NCBI RefSeq assembly: GCF_015751785.1 | Contig: NZ_JADOTY010000001.1 | Span: 4,774,001 to 4,838,000 of the forward strand | DNA length: 64,000 nucleotides | Reading direction: 5' to 3' | From: Micromonospora vinacea | GTDB lineage: Bacteria; Actinomycetota; Actinomycetes; Mycobacteriales; Micromonosporaceae | In this document: one piece after another, positions 26,227-37,700 of the stretch | Layout of the letters: each line of letters opens with the position of its first letter | How positions within the stretch are numbered: position 1 is the stretch's first letter | The notes under the pieces: model-generated | What the model saw: the letters and a program-made list of their open reading frames with translations, nothing else | Databases searched by the model: none | What the model was told of the DNA's origin: nothing | Position numbers and translations under genes: made by a program

Positions 26227-26709
26227 TCAGCGCTGGTGGTCGACGGGCCCGGCCGGTGGGTGCCGCCGCTCCGCGTCATCCGGTTCGGGCTGGCCGTTGA
26301 GCACCTGGCCGATCAGTTCCCGCAGCTCGTCGATCGCGTCCACCACGGCACCCGGGTCGCGCGCGTCACGCTGACCTCGCTGACGCGGCACCCGCCGATC
26401 TGGTCGAGCCGGTTCCGGCGCGCGGGGGCCGCGGCGACCGTCGGCCGCCAACTGCTCGGCCGCGACCTGCGGCCACAGCGCGGCCAGCCGACCGCCGGTG
26501 CCGAGTACGTCGTCGCAGCGCAGCGCGAACTCGTGACTGCCGAACCGGCGACCCGATTCGACCGCCGCGACCGTCTCCCGGCTGAACCGCACCAGATCCG
26601 CCAGGGCTCGTTGGGTGAGGCCCCGTTGGACGCGGCAGTTGCGCAACTCCCATCGGAACCGCTGACTGGCCGCAGAGTGAGCCGAGCTCGACGGGGACTT
26701 GTGCTCCAT
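26227..26709 (-). CDS. XRE-family helix-turn-helix regulator
   Basis: This 160-residue protein has an N-terminal helix-turn-helix (residues 15-75), with LRNCRVQRGLTQRALADLVRFSRETVAAVESGRR and a GTGGRLAALWP end typical of actinobacterial XRE proteins. The rest is a disordered arginine/proline-rich linker followed by a helical AIDELRELIGQVLNG tail. ATG 26709 is favoured by AGGTGAG a few bases upstream; an earlier frame opening at 26778 lacks one. It lies between the P450 and the NIT kinase on the same strand and may regulate this block. Confidence 0.82.
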   Translation of the reverse strand: MEHKSPSSSAHSAASQRFRWELRNCRVQRGLTQRALADLVRFSRETVAAVESGRRFGSHEFALRCDDVLGTGGRLAALWPQVAAEQLAADGRRGPRAPEPARPDRRVPRQRGQRDARDPGAVVDAIDELRELIGQVLNGQPEPDDAERRHPPAGPVDHQR

Positions 26710-26961
26710 GCGCTCACCTTCGTGGAACGGACATTCAGCGGCGGACACCAGATCGAGATTGGCCGATGAGCTGAACATTCACAGAGGGCAATTCTTAACC
26801 CAGGACGCGATGGGTGTGAAGACGTTCACCGGTATGGATCGTCGGGAAAAGCGGGAAAGGTACTGCCCCAGCCCCGGTGCCGGCGCCCCGGTGCGCCGGT
26901 TGGAGGAGGCCATGCCGCCCCACCCCGTCAGCAGGTCAGCACCGCTGGCGCTCGCGCCCTC

Positions 26962-28254
26962 TCAGGCGGCGTGCACTTCGGCCGTCGCCCCGTCCCGTGC
27001 CGCGGGCATGTCTGCGGGCGTCGGGACGTCGACTATCGCGAGCAGTGTGCGGTGGGCACGAAACGCGAGATTGGGTTTGTACGAACGGTGCTGCTCGGGT
27101 GACAGCCGTAGCCCGGGAATGGCTTCGGCGAGCCGGCGGAGAGCGATTCCGGCCTCAAGTCGCGCCAATCCCGCACCGATACAGAAATGTGGACCGTGGC
27201 CGAACGACACATGGTTGCCCACATCGGCCCGGTGGGGGTCGAACCGGTCCGGGTCGTGGAACGCCGCGGGGTCCCGGTTCGCCGCTCCGATCAACAGCAG
27301 GCAACGGGCCCCGGCGGGGATCGTCACCGCCCCCACTGTGACATCTCGGGTGGTCACCCGGAGCCAGCCGTCGATGGCGGGCGCGAACCGGAGCGTCTCG
27401 CTCACGAAGGCGGGGACGAGCCCCGGGTCCGCGGTGATCGCCGACCAGCGCTGGGGAGCGGACAGGGCCTGGTCGAGGGCGTGCGCGAGCAACCCGGCGG
27501 TGGTCTCGTGGCCCGCGACCAGGAGATTGAAGGCGAGGCTCGCCACCTCGGGCACCGTCAGCACTGTGTCGTCGTCGTCCCGGTAGGTCAGGGCGCGGCT
27601 GATGAAGTCGTCGCCCCGATGTCCACTGTCCACCCGCTGGCGGACCAGGTCTTCGCAGTAGTGCCAGAACTCCAGCAGGCCCTGCGCCAGGCGTACCTGC
27701 TCGGCCGGGTCCGGCTGCCCCCAGATGAGGGCGATCTGGCCGTCCGCCCAGCTCCGGATCCGGCCGATGTCGGCGTCCGGCACCCCGAGGATGTCCAGGA
27801 CCACGAGCAGGGGAAGTTCGGTGGCGAACTCCGGGATCAGGTCGACCTGGTCGCCCTGGCTGGCGGCGAGGCGGGACACCAGCTGGTCGACCCGGCGCCG
27901 GATGATCGCCCCGTACTCAGCCTCGACCCGCTCGGCGGTGTTCGCGAAGGTCGCCCGTAGGGCCCGGCGGGTCCGCGGGTGCGTCGGCGGGTCCGCGGCG
28001 GCCGTCGTGGGCGGCGCGTCGATCTGCATGATCACGTTCAGCGCCGCTGGACACACCTCGTAGACCGGGGCGAGGGTGAGGGCGTTGGCGAATGTCGTGG
28101 CGTCGGCGAGGGCCCGCCGGACGAGTGCGTGCCGGCTGACCAACCACAGGCCCAGATCCTCGGCGTAGTGCACCCCGTCGGGATCGTCGAGAATGCGCCG
28201 CCACATGCTTGCCGGATCGGTGAGATAGACACCGGCGAACGGATTGAACCGCAT
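26962..28254 (-). CDS. Cytochrome P450
   Basis: This 430-residue soluble bacterial P450 has the I-helix oxygen-activation motif AGHETTAG, K-helix ExxR as ETLR and the heme loop FGHGPHFCIGAGLARLE with the thiolate cysteine. The substrate cannot be predicted. Conservon operons in Streptomyces sometimes include P450 genes, and here a P450 lies upstream of an XRE gene and a kinase-Roadblock pair on the same strand, so the association may be functional. The gap to the XRE gene is 252 bases, so it may have its own transcript. A redox partner is not encoded nearby. Confidence 0.93.
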   Translation of the reverse strand: MRFNPFAGVYLTDPASMWRRILDDPDGVHYAEDLGLWLVSRHALVRRALADATTFANALTLAPVYEVCPAALNVIMQIDAPPTTAAADPPTHPRTRRALRATFANTAERVEAEYGAIIRRRVDQLVSRLAASQGDQVDLIPEFATELPLLVVLDILGVPDADIGRIRSWADGQIALIWGQPDPAEQVRLAQGLLEFWHYCEDLVRQRVDSGHRGDDFISRALTYRDDDDTVLTVPEVASLAFNLLVAGHETTAGLLAHALDQALSAPQRWSAITADPGLVPAFVSETLRFAPAIDGWLRVTTRDVTVGAVTIPAGARCLLLIGAANRDPAAFHDPDRFDPHRADVGNHVSFGHGPHFCIGAGLARLEAGIALRRLAEAIPGLRLSPEQHRSYKPNLAFRAHRTLLAIVDVPTPADMPAARDGATAEVHAA

Positions 28255-28642
28255 GGAAAGCCTCCTGATGCACGCGGCGCGAAACCGGCAGCGCCCCCAT
28301 TTGGCGATCCACTCCAGCCGGGCCGATAATGGCGCGCATCTGCCTCTGGCTCTTTACGGTGCGCTGGCCGGCCGCACAAGTCAAGATTGGTGCTCGTCTA
28401 TTTATTGGTCGGCTTAATTGCGTGTTGCAACAGCTGAGTGAACCTGGCCAGATGCAAGTTGCGGCGCGGTCCTTGCCGTGCAGTCGACCCAACCGGAGCG
28501 TGCAATCAGCTCGCCGATTTCCCTCATGACCGGGGAAACGACCTCCGAGACGACGGGTGACGCCGGAGTCCGGCCACCGACCGCGGCGCGGCTCACGGCG
28601 TGGCTGCTGGACCTGTTGCGCAAGGCGTCGGCGCAGACGAAA

Positions 28643-28669
28643 GGCCGGCCCCGACGGGAGGGGCCGGCC
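28643..28669 (-). terminator. Second of two tandem terminator hairpins after the GH2 gene
   Basis: A perfect 10-bp stem GGCCGGCCCC (28643-28652 with 28660-28669) has a 7-base loop, about 95 bases past the GH2 stop on the minus strand. Confidence 0.7.
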
Positions 28670-28691
28670 CCGCGACCACGTCCACCCAACA

Positions 28692-28725
28692 CGCGGGGGT
28701 TCAGGCCGAGGCCGGAACCCCCGCG
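28692..28725 (-). terminator. First of two tandem terminator hairpins after the GH2 gene
   Basis: A perfect 11-bp stem CGCGGGGGTTC (28692-28702 with 28715-28725) encloses a 12-base loop, 39 bases past the GH2 stop. Together with the next hairpin it insulates the P450 gene from GH2 read-through. Confidence 0.75.
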
Positions 28726-28763
28726 CGGCGTCGTGCGTGCTGAACCGGGTCAGCGCGCAGCGG

Positions 28764-31112
<2,349 letters not shown>

Positions 31113-31257
31113 GCCGTCTCCGGGGGGACGAGTCGCCGCGGGCGGTGCAGCCAGGCCCGAAGCGCGTGGGTGGTGGGCATCGGGTGGTCATTGACGGGGG
31201 ACGGGCGTCAGCGACGGATGTCGGTGGGATCTCCACAGGGCAACGGTGGCCGATATA

Positions 31258-31289
31258 TTGACATCCATCGTCACCTGTTTAACGTTATA
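31258..31289 (+). promoter_or_regulatory. Promoter with overlapping LacI-type operator upstream of the LacI gene
   Basis: TTGACA (31258-31263) is followed after 16 bases by TAACGT (31280-31285), a good sigma-70-type pair. The -10 box is part of TAACGTTA, an 8-bp palindrome centred on CG, which is typical of LacI-family operators. The site lies in the 257-base divergent spacer between the GH2 and LacI genes. Autoregulation and control of GH2 are inferred. Confidence 0.55.
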
Positions 31290-31369
31290 GAGCCGCGCCG
31301 GGTGTCCCGTCAATGCCTCTTCGTCAATGCCCGGTCGGCCGGCCCGCTCGAACTCGCGAAAGGTTGGGG

Positions 31370-32386
31370 ATGGGCGTCAACCTGAAGGACATCGCCCAGC
31401 GCGCCGGCGTCTCGCTGGCCACGGTCTCGAACGTGGTGAACGGGTACCGGCCGGTGGGGGAGCGGACCCGACAGCGGGTGCAGCAGGCGATCGACGAACT
31501 CGGCTACAGCCCGAATCTCGGCGCCCGGCACCTCCGCCGGGGCCGTACCGGCCTGATCGCCCTGGCCATCCCGGAACTGACCAACCCCTACTTCGCCGAA
31601 CTCGCCGAGATCGCCATCTCCGAGGCCGCCGCGCTCGGCTACACGCTCGTCATGGAGAACACCGCAGCGGACCGGGAGGCGGAGCTGGCGCTCCTCGACG
31701 GCTCCCGGCAGCGGATCATCGACGGCCTGATCCTCAGCCCGGTGCGCATCGGTCGGGAGGAGGTGCTGGCCCGGACGGCCGGCAGCCCGCTCGTGTTGAT
31801 CGGCGAGGGGGTCTACGACGTGCCGCATGACCACATCGCCATCGACAACGTGGCCGCCAGCCACGCCGCTATCCGGCACCTCGTGGCGATCGGTCGTCGC
31901 CGGATAGCGTTCATCGGCGCCACGCCGGGCGGTGACCGGCAGTCGGCCCACCTGCGGGTCCGGGGTTACCGGGAGGCCCTGGCGGCCGCCGGCCTGCCGT
32001 ACCGACCACGGTTGGTCGCCCGCACCGACGCGTTCGGTCGGCTCGACGGCATGCGGGCCATGCGTGACCTGCTCGCCCTCGGTGACCCGCCGGACGCGGT
32101 CTTCGGATACAACGACCTGGTCGCCATCGGCGCGCTGCGGGCGCTGGCCGAGGCCGGTCACCGGGTGCCCGAGGACGTCGCTGTGGTGGGGATCGACGAC
32201 ATCGAGGAAGGGCGGTTCACCGCCCCGACCCTCACCACGATCGCCCCGGACAAGCGGGAGATCGGCCGTCTCGCGGTGCGCCGCCTCGTCGCTCGCATCG
32301 AGGGCACGGAGGTCGCCGGGCCGCTCACCGTGCAGACACCGTTCCGGCTTCTGCGCCGGCAGAGCACCGGCACGCCAGCGGCCTGA
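31370..32386 (+). CDS. LacI-family transcriptional repressor
   Basis: This 338-residue protein has an N-terminal LacI helix-turn-helix (NLKDIAQRAGVSLATVSNVVNGY), the hinge helix (GYSPNLGARHLRRGRTGLIAL) and a periplasmic-binding-like sugar-sensing domain (DGLILSPV, VAAIGALRALAEAG-like segment, then VVGIDDIEEGRFTAP). The ATG at 31370 is chosen because the family begins just before NLKDIA; an upstream frame has no support. The gene is divergent from the secreted GH2 gene, so a plant-sugar ligand such as galactose or arabinose is likely. A palindromic site overlaps its own -10 box. Confidence 0.92.
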   Translation: MGVNLKDIAQRAGVSLATVSNVVNGYRPVGERTRQRVQQAIDELGYSPNLGARHLRRGRTGLIALAIPELTNPYFAELAEIAISEAAALGYTLVMENTAADREAELALLDGSRQRIIDGLILSPVRIGREEVLARTAGSPLVLIGEGVYDVPHDHIAIDNVAASHAAIRHLVAIGRRRIAFIGATPGGDRQSAHLRVRGYREALAAAGLPYRPRLVARTDAFGRLDGMRAMRDLLALGDPPDAVFGYNDLVAIGALRALAEAGHRVPEDVAVVGIDDIEEGRFTAPTLTTIAPDKREIGRLAVRRLVARIEGTEVAGPLTVQTPFRLLRRQSTGTPAA

Positions 32387-32537
32387 CCACCGGTCGCCCG
32401 CACACCGGGCGAGATCCATAACGCCGGTGGTACGACCCAGAGAGGATGACCCGCTAGATCCACGAACCTCAATATGATGACCGCTATCTCGACTGCGGTG
32501 CGCTCACGAGGCGTGCCACCCTGATGCGGAGGAATGC

Positions 32538-33332
32538 ATGGTTCGCTGGCGTACCCTCACTGGCCTGCTGGCCACCGCGTTGACCGCGGTGACCGCGGCC
32601 AGCCTCACCCTCACCACGCCGGCCGCCGCGGCCGACAGCCCCGTGACGCCGAACGTCGTCGGCGGCACCCGCGCCGCTCAGGGCGAGTTCCCGTTCATGG
32701 TGCGTCTCTCGATGGGCTGCGGCGGGGCGCTGTACAGCCCCCGGCTGGTGCTCACCGCCGCGCACTGCGTGGGCTCGACCGGCACCAACACCAGCATCAC
32801 CGCGACGCTCGGGACGGTCGACCTCCAGTCGTCCAGCCGGATCACCGTCCGGTCCAACTACGTCTACCGTGCTCCCGGCTACAACGGCGCCGGCCGGGAC
32901 TGGGCGCTGATCCGGCTGGCCAGCCCCGTCACCGGGCTGAGCACGCTGCCGATCGCCAGCACGACCGCGTACGACAGCGGCACCTTCACCGTGGCCGGTT
33001 GGGGCGCCGCGCGCGAGGGCGGCGGCCAGCAGCGGTACCTGCTCAAGGCGAACGTGCCGTTCGTCAGCGACTCCACCTGCAACGCCAACTACGGCGGGGA
33101 CCTCATCCCCGCCCAGGAGATCTGCGCCGGCTACGCCAGCGGCGGCACCGACACCTGCCAGGGTGACTCGGGTGGCCCGATGTTCCGCCGCGACGCCAGC
33201 AACGCCTGGATCCAGGTCGGCATCGTCAGCTGGGGCAACGGCTGCGCCCGGCCCAACTACCCGGGTGTCTACACCCAGGTGAGCTACTTCGCCTCGTCGA
33301 TCGCCTCGGCCGCGGCGAGCCTCGGCGGCTGA
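32538..33332 (+). CDS. Secreted trypsin-like serine protease (S1 family)
   Basis: This 264-residue preproenzyme has a signal peptide to about residue 32 (PAAAA), a short propeptide and a mature N terminus at VVGGTRAAQ (about residue 40). The catalytic triad is His76 (TAAHC), Asp121 (RDWALIRL) and Ser211 (GDSGGP). Asp205, six residues before the serine, is the S1-pocket residue that gives trypsin-type Arg/Lys specificity. Six cysteines fit three disulfides. GGAGGA lies six bases before the ATG. It is secreted for extracellular protein digestion. A strong hairpin follows the stop. Confidence 0.95.
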   Translation: MVRWRTLTGLLATALTAVTAASLTLTTPAAAADSPVTPNVVGGTRAAQGEFPFMVRLSMGCGGALYSPRLVLTAAHCVGSTGTNTSITATLGTVDLQSSSRITVRSNYVYRAPGYNGAGRDWALIRLASPVTGLSTLPIASTTAYDSGTFTVAGWGAAREGGGQQRYLLKANVPFVSDSTCNANYGGDLIPAQEICAGYASGGTDTCQGDSGGPMFRRDASNAWIQVGIVSWGNGCARPNYPGVYTQVSYFASSIASAAASLGG

Positions 33333-33345
33333 CCGTACGACAGCT

Positions 33346-33379
33346 CGGGCGGCCCGGACGACACGGTCCGGGCCGCCCG
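33346..33379 (+). terminator. Intrinsic terminator after the trypsin gene
   Basis: A perfect 14-bp stem (33346-33359 with 33366-33379) has a 6-base loop, 13 bases after the stop. Confidence 0.8.
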
Positions 33380-33484
33380 TCCGTGCCGTCCGCCGGGTGG
33401 GCGGCGGGTGGGCGGCGAGTGGGCCACCCGACAGAAACGGCGGGCCGTCCCGGCGGCGCCGGCCGCAGCGGCGATGATGGGCCG

Positions 33485-34336
33485 GTGAAGATCCTGTCCA
33501 TCCAGTCGTCGGTCGCCTACGGTCACGTCGGCAACTCGGCGGCGGCCTTTCCGCTGCAACGCCTCGGGCACGAGGTCTGGCCGGTCCTGACTGTGCACTT
33601 CTCCAACCACACCGGGTACGGCGCGTGGCGGGGCCCGCTGCTCCCGGCGGCGGACGTGGCGGAGGTGATCGCGGGCATCCAGGACCGCGGTGTCCTCGGC
33701 ACCGCCGACGCCGTGCTCTCCGGCTACCAGGGCGACCCGGCCATGGGCGCGGTGATCCTGGACGCGGTGGCAACGGTGAAGGCGACCAACCCGGCCGCGG
33801 TGTACTGCTGCGACCCGGTGATGGGCGACGCCGGTCGGGGCATGTTCGTCCGGCCGGGAATTCCGGAGTACCTGCGGGACACCGTGGTGCCCCGCGCGGA
33901 CATCATCACGCCGAACCACTTCGAGCTGGACTTCCTCGCCGGCCGTACGACGAACTCGCTGGCCGAGGTGCTCGACGCGGTCGACGTGGTGCGCGCGACA
34001 GGGCCACGGCACGTCCTGGTGACCAGCGTGCTCCACGGCGACCTGCCGCCGGACTCGCTGGAGGTGGTGGCGGTCTCCGACGAGGGCGCCTGGGCGGTGA
34101 CCACGCCGCTGCTGCCGATCAACCCGAACGGTGGGGGCGACGTCACCGCCGCGCTGTACCTGGCGCACCTGTGGACGACCGGCTCACCCGCGACCGCGCT
34201 GGAACGCACCATCGCCTCGGTCTACGCCGTGCTCGAGGCCACTCTCGCGGCGGGCACCCGGGAGATCCAGCTGATCGCGGCGCAGGACGTCATCGCCGAC
34301 CCGCCGACTCGTTTCACCGCCCGCCGCCTGCGCTGA
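33485..34336 (+). CDS. pdxY: Pyridoxal kinase (PdxY type)
   Basis: This 283-residue ribokinase-fold enzyme phosphorylates pyridoxal to PLP with ATP. The landmarks are ILSIQSSVAYGHVGNSAA at the N terminus, TVHFSNHTGYGAWRG, YCCDPVMGD, ITPNHFELDFLAG and the anion-hole/catalytic NPNGGGDVTAALYLA, with GD acting as base. The start is GTG 33485. It is a housekeeping salvage enzyme of vitamin B6. It lies alone on the plus strand, convergent with the small monooxygenase. Confidence 0.93.
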   Translation: MKILSIQSSVAYGHVGNSAAAFPLQRLGHEVWPVLTVHFSNHTGYGAWRGPLLPAADVAEVIAGIQDRGVLGTADAVLSGYQGDPAMGAVILDAVATVKATNPAAVYCCDPVMGDAGRGMFVRPGIPEYLRDTVVPRADIITPNHFELDFLAGRTTNSLAEVLDAVDVVRATGPRHVLVTSVLHGDLPPDSLEVVAVSDEGAWAVTTPLLPINPNGGGDVTAALYLAHLWTTGSPATALERTIASVYAVLEATLAAGTREIQLIAAQDVIADPPTRFTARRLR

Positions 34337-34393
34337 CGGCGGGCCGCGGACCGCGGAACGGCTGCGCTGACGGCGGTCGCGGAGCGGCGGTGG

Positions 34394-34726
34394 TCAGCGG
34401 CCCTCGGGAACGGCCATCTCGCCGAGCAGCGACCAGTCCTCCTGCGGCACTGTGGCGTTCACGATCCGCGGCGTCTCGGCCAGGTGTGGCGGCAGGGTCT
34501 CCTGGGCCCTGCGGAAGTGGTCGGACTGGACGTGGGCCGCGCCCGCCTGGTCGTCGCGGAACGCCTCGACCAGCACGTACTCGGTCGGATCGTCAAGGCT
34601 GCGGGACCAGTCGAACCACAGGCAGCCCGGCTCCGCCCGGGTCGCCTCGGTGAACTCGGCGGCGATCTGCGGCCACCGGTCGGCGTGCTCGGCCCGGACC
34701 CGGAACTTCGCGGTAATGAAGATCAT
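34394..34726 (-). CDS. Antibiotic biosynthesis monooxygenase (ABM)-domain protein, YgiN-like
   Basis: This 110-residue ferredoxin-like ABM protein has the pattern of YgiN-type quinol monooxygenases: ITAKFRVRAEHADRW, EPGCLWFDWSRSLDDPTEYVLVEAF and SDHFRRAQETL. Such proteins form dimers and act without a cofactor, or have unknown roles. The gene starts only nine bases after the stop of the large ATPase gene on the same strand, so it may be the last gene of that operon. The role there is unclear. Confidence 0.82.
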   Translation of the reverse strand: MIFITAKFRVRAEHADRWPQIAAEFTEATRAEPGCLWFDWSRSLDDPTEYVLVEAFRDDQAGAAHVQSDHFRRAQETLPPHLAETPRIVNATVPQEDWSLLGEMAVPEGR

Positions 34727-34735
34727 GGCACCAGG

Positions 34736-37700
34736 CTACCCAGCCGGGCGGGCGCGGGTGACGACCTCCTCGGGCGTCAATGGCGCCTTCGGGTGGTGCG
34801 TCAGGCACAGCGGGGTGCGGACCTTCACGAACGAGAACCCCTCCCCGGCGGCGTAGAACTCACCGCTGTTGAGCAGGCCGATGTCCGGTAGCCGGCCGCC
34901 CTTGGCCTCGGCGAGTTGCCGGGCCGCGTCGATCTGCGCCGGCGCGTTGAGCAGCCCGAAGAACTGCGTCGTCGCGTTGCCGGAGATCTGGTTGTGCAAC
35001 CCCTTGGGCGCCTGGGTGGCGAAGACCAGGCCGAGCCCGTACTTGCGGGCCTGCGAGGCCAGCGCGATCGAACTGGCGGTGCAGGCCGTGGTGCCGGTCG
35101 AGGGCGCGAGCGTCTGCGCCTCGTCCATCACGAACAGCCCGCCCAGCGGTCGGTCACCGGCGGGGTGCCGCTTGATCCACGCGAAGAGCGCCATCTGCAA
35201 CTGGTTGACGAAGCTCTGCCGCTCCTGGTCGGAGGTGAGGCCGACGAAGCTGATCACCGACACCCGGGCCCGCCGCCCCGCCGACGGCGTCAGCAGCAGC
35301 CCCGGGTCGGCCGGCGCGCCGACCCCGCCGAAGAGCGGGTCGGTCACCATCGCCGCCTTGAGCGCCTCGGCCAACTCCTCGGCGAGCTTCCCGGCGCGGG
35401 CCAGCCGACTGACCCCCTCGGGCAGGTCGGTGAGGAACTCGGTGAAGCCGGGCAGGCCCACCATCCCGCTTCGCGCGTACGCCTGGAGGGCCTCGGTGAG
35501 GACGGCCTTGCCCTGCTGGGCGAGCCTGCTCGACCGGTCGACACCGGCCCGGGGCGCGAGCGCCTCCACGGCGGAGCGGACGGCCTGGTCGAACTCGTCG
35601 GGCCAGTCCCGCAGGGAGGTGAAGTCGGGTAGCGGCTGGAAGCTCAGCGGCCGACCGGCGGTGACCCGGGGCGTCCACACCACCACCTCGGTGTGGTCGA
35701 GGTAGTCGGCGGCGCGTTCGGCGTCGCCGGGACCCCAGCCGCTCGGCGGCTCGGGCCACGCGTCGCCGAGCCGGGCGAGGTCGTTGTTGGGATCGAGCAC
35801 GATCGCCGAGACCCCCTCGCGGGCGCACTCCTCGACCAGCCGGCGGATGAGTACTGTCTTGCCCGAGCCGGACCCGGCGAACACCACGGCGTGGCGGCGC
35901 AGCGACTCCAGGGGAACCGTGAACGGGTGATTGCCGTCGACGGTCCGCCCCAGCCCGACGACCCGACCGCCCTCGGCGACCACGAGGTCGGTGGGGTCGG
36001 CGGGTATGGCGGCCGCACCGGTCGACGCGCCAGCTGGGACGTAGACGGCCGGCGCGGTTGCCGGGTCGGACTCGGGGGCGCCCGACGGTGGCTCGTCGTC
36101 GTCGGGCGTCGGTGGCGGGGCATCCCCGCGCGTGCCGTCGGGCCCGGGCAGGACCGCGCGGAACAGGTCGGTTCCGCTGGCCGGGCGGCGGGCCACCAGC
36201 CACTCCTGCAACGCCGTGGACGGCTCGGCCGCCATCACCCCCAGCGCCGCGAAGACCCGCAGGTCCGCCTCCGACACGGCGCACCGCAGGCCGCCGGCAG
36301 CGTCGAATCCGGTCAACACCTCGGTCGTACGCTTCCCGGTCGGCCACGGCCCGTTGCGCAGCAGGATCAGCCGCCGTTGCGGCAGGTCCCGGTCCAACCC
36401 GGCGAGGGTGCACGCGGCCTTGACCCGGGCGGTGACGGCGACGGCATTCGAGTGCGCGATCGCCCGGAAACACCAGTGCGCCTCGTTCTCGGTGGCCTCG
36501 TCGAGCACCTCGATCAGCCGCCCGTGCAGCGCGGGCTTGCGCCCGGGCGGCGGATCGTACTTGTAGGTGGCCCCGGTCGGCGCCTGCTCGGCGATCCACG
36601 CGGCCAGGCCGGCGGCGAGCAGCCGCGGCATGTGCTCGTCCTCGCCCGCCGGGTCGACGGCGGCCGACACGTCCGCGGCCTCGACCAGGTCGGCGAAGCG
36701 CGCGTCCAACTCGTGCAGGCGGCGCTCGTCCGTCGCCGGGTCGGCGGAAGCGCCACGGACGGTGCCCACCGTCGGCGTCGACTCGGCGCCGTCGATGAGC
36801 CGGTCGAGTTCGACCACCTCATCGCGATCACGGCACCAGGCGATGTGGCGGTCCACCCGGCGGAGCAGGGCGCGTGGCGTCAGGGTGGGCGCGTCGGTGA
36901 AGGCGGCGGGGGCGATCGGCCAGGTGGGGTGCGGTGGCCCGAAGAACATTCCCGCGAACGCGGCGGAGAGGCGCTTCGCCACGATCGCCTGCCCGATCTC
37001 CGGGGTGGGGATCCGGTCCGGCAGGGTCGACGTACGGAAGCGGTCGGCGACCGGGGTGGGTGCCGCGCGGGTCATCAGCACCCAGGTGTCCGGCAGGCAC
37101 GAGACGACGACAAGCGTGCGGCGGGTGATGTCGCGGAGCTTGAGCAGGCCGTCGGCGATCGGGCCGAGCACCTTTGCCTGGGCGTCCTCCAGCCCCTGAT
37201 GTTGGTTGAGCAGTGAGGTGCTGGTCTGGGCGAACAGCGTGTCGAGCTGGTCCACGGCGATGACGGTGGGGTCCAGGGCCAGCGCCATCAACCGGGAGGT
37301 GTCCTGCACGACCTGCTGCGGGGTGCGGATCGCGGCGCTCAACCCCCACGCCGCCCGCGCGGCCGGGTCACCCGGTTCGGAGATCAGGTGGGCGTAGCCG
37401 ACGTCCTGTGCCTCGAAGTCGACGGCGCCGTGCAGGACGAGCGCCCGAGCGGTGTCCTGGGCGTCCCGTCCGACCTCCCGATCGCGCTCGCGCAGCGCCC
37501 AGATGAAGGTGTCGAGCTGCGCGCGGGTCACCGGTCGGGCGCCGGCGACCGCGTCGCGGACCTCCAGCGGCAGGCCGAGCTGGGTGGTGAGTCGACGCAA
37601 AAAGGTCTTCAGCTGGGTGCCCCAGCCGACGTGCGGGCGGCCCATTCCCTCCACCAGGGCCAGGGCGACGCTCTCCCAGAACGTCTTGCCACTGACCATG

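Larger units (their letters stand above)
28255..28763. other. 509-base spacer between the P450 and GH2 genes
   Basis: Both flanking genes are on the minus strand. The right part (28643-28725) holds two tandem hairpins ending the GH2 transcript. The middle (28330-28440) is A/T-richer than the surroundings and should contain the P450 promoter, but I could not fix convincing -35 and -10 boxes. A plus-strand open frame here runs through both hairpins and is not considered a gene. Confidence 0.55.

Noticed and set aside
17633..28254. Secondary-metabolite biosynthetic cluster suggested by P450, methyltransferase and regulators
   Set aside because: There is no polyketide, peptide, terpene or RiPP core enzyme in the block, and gene order fits a signalling/transport operon better.
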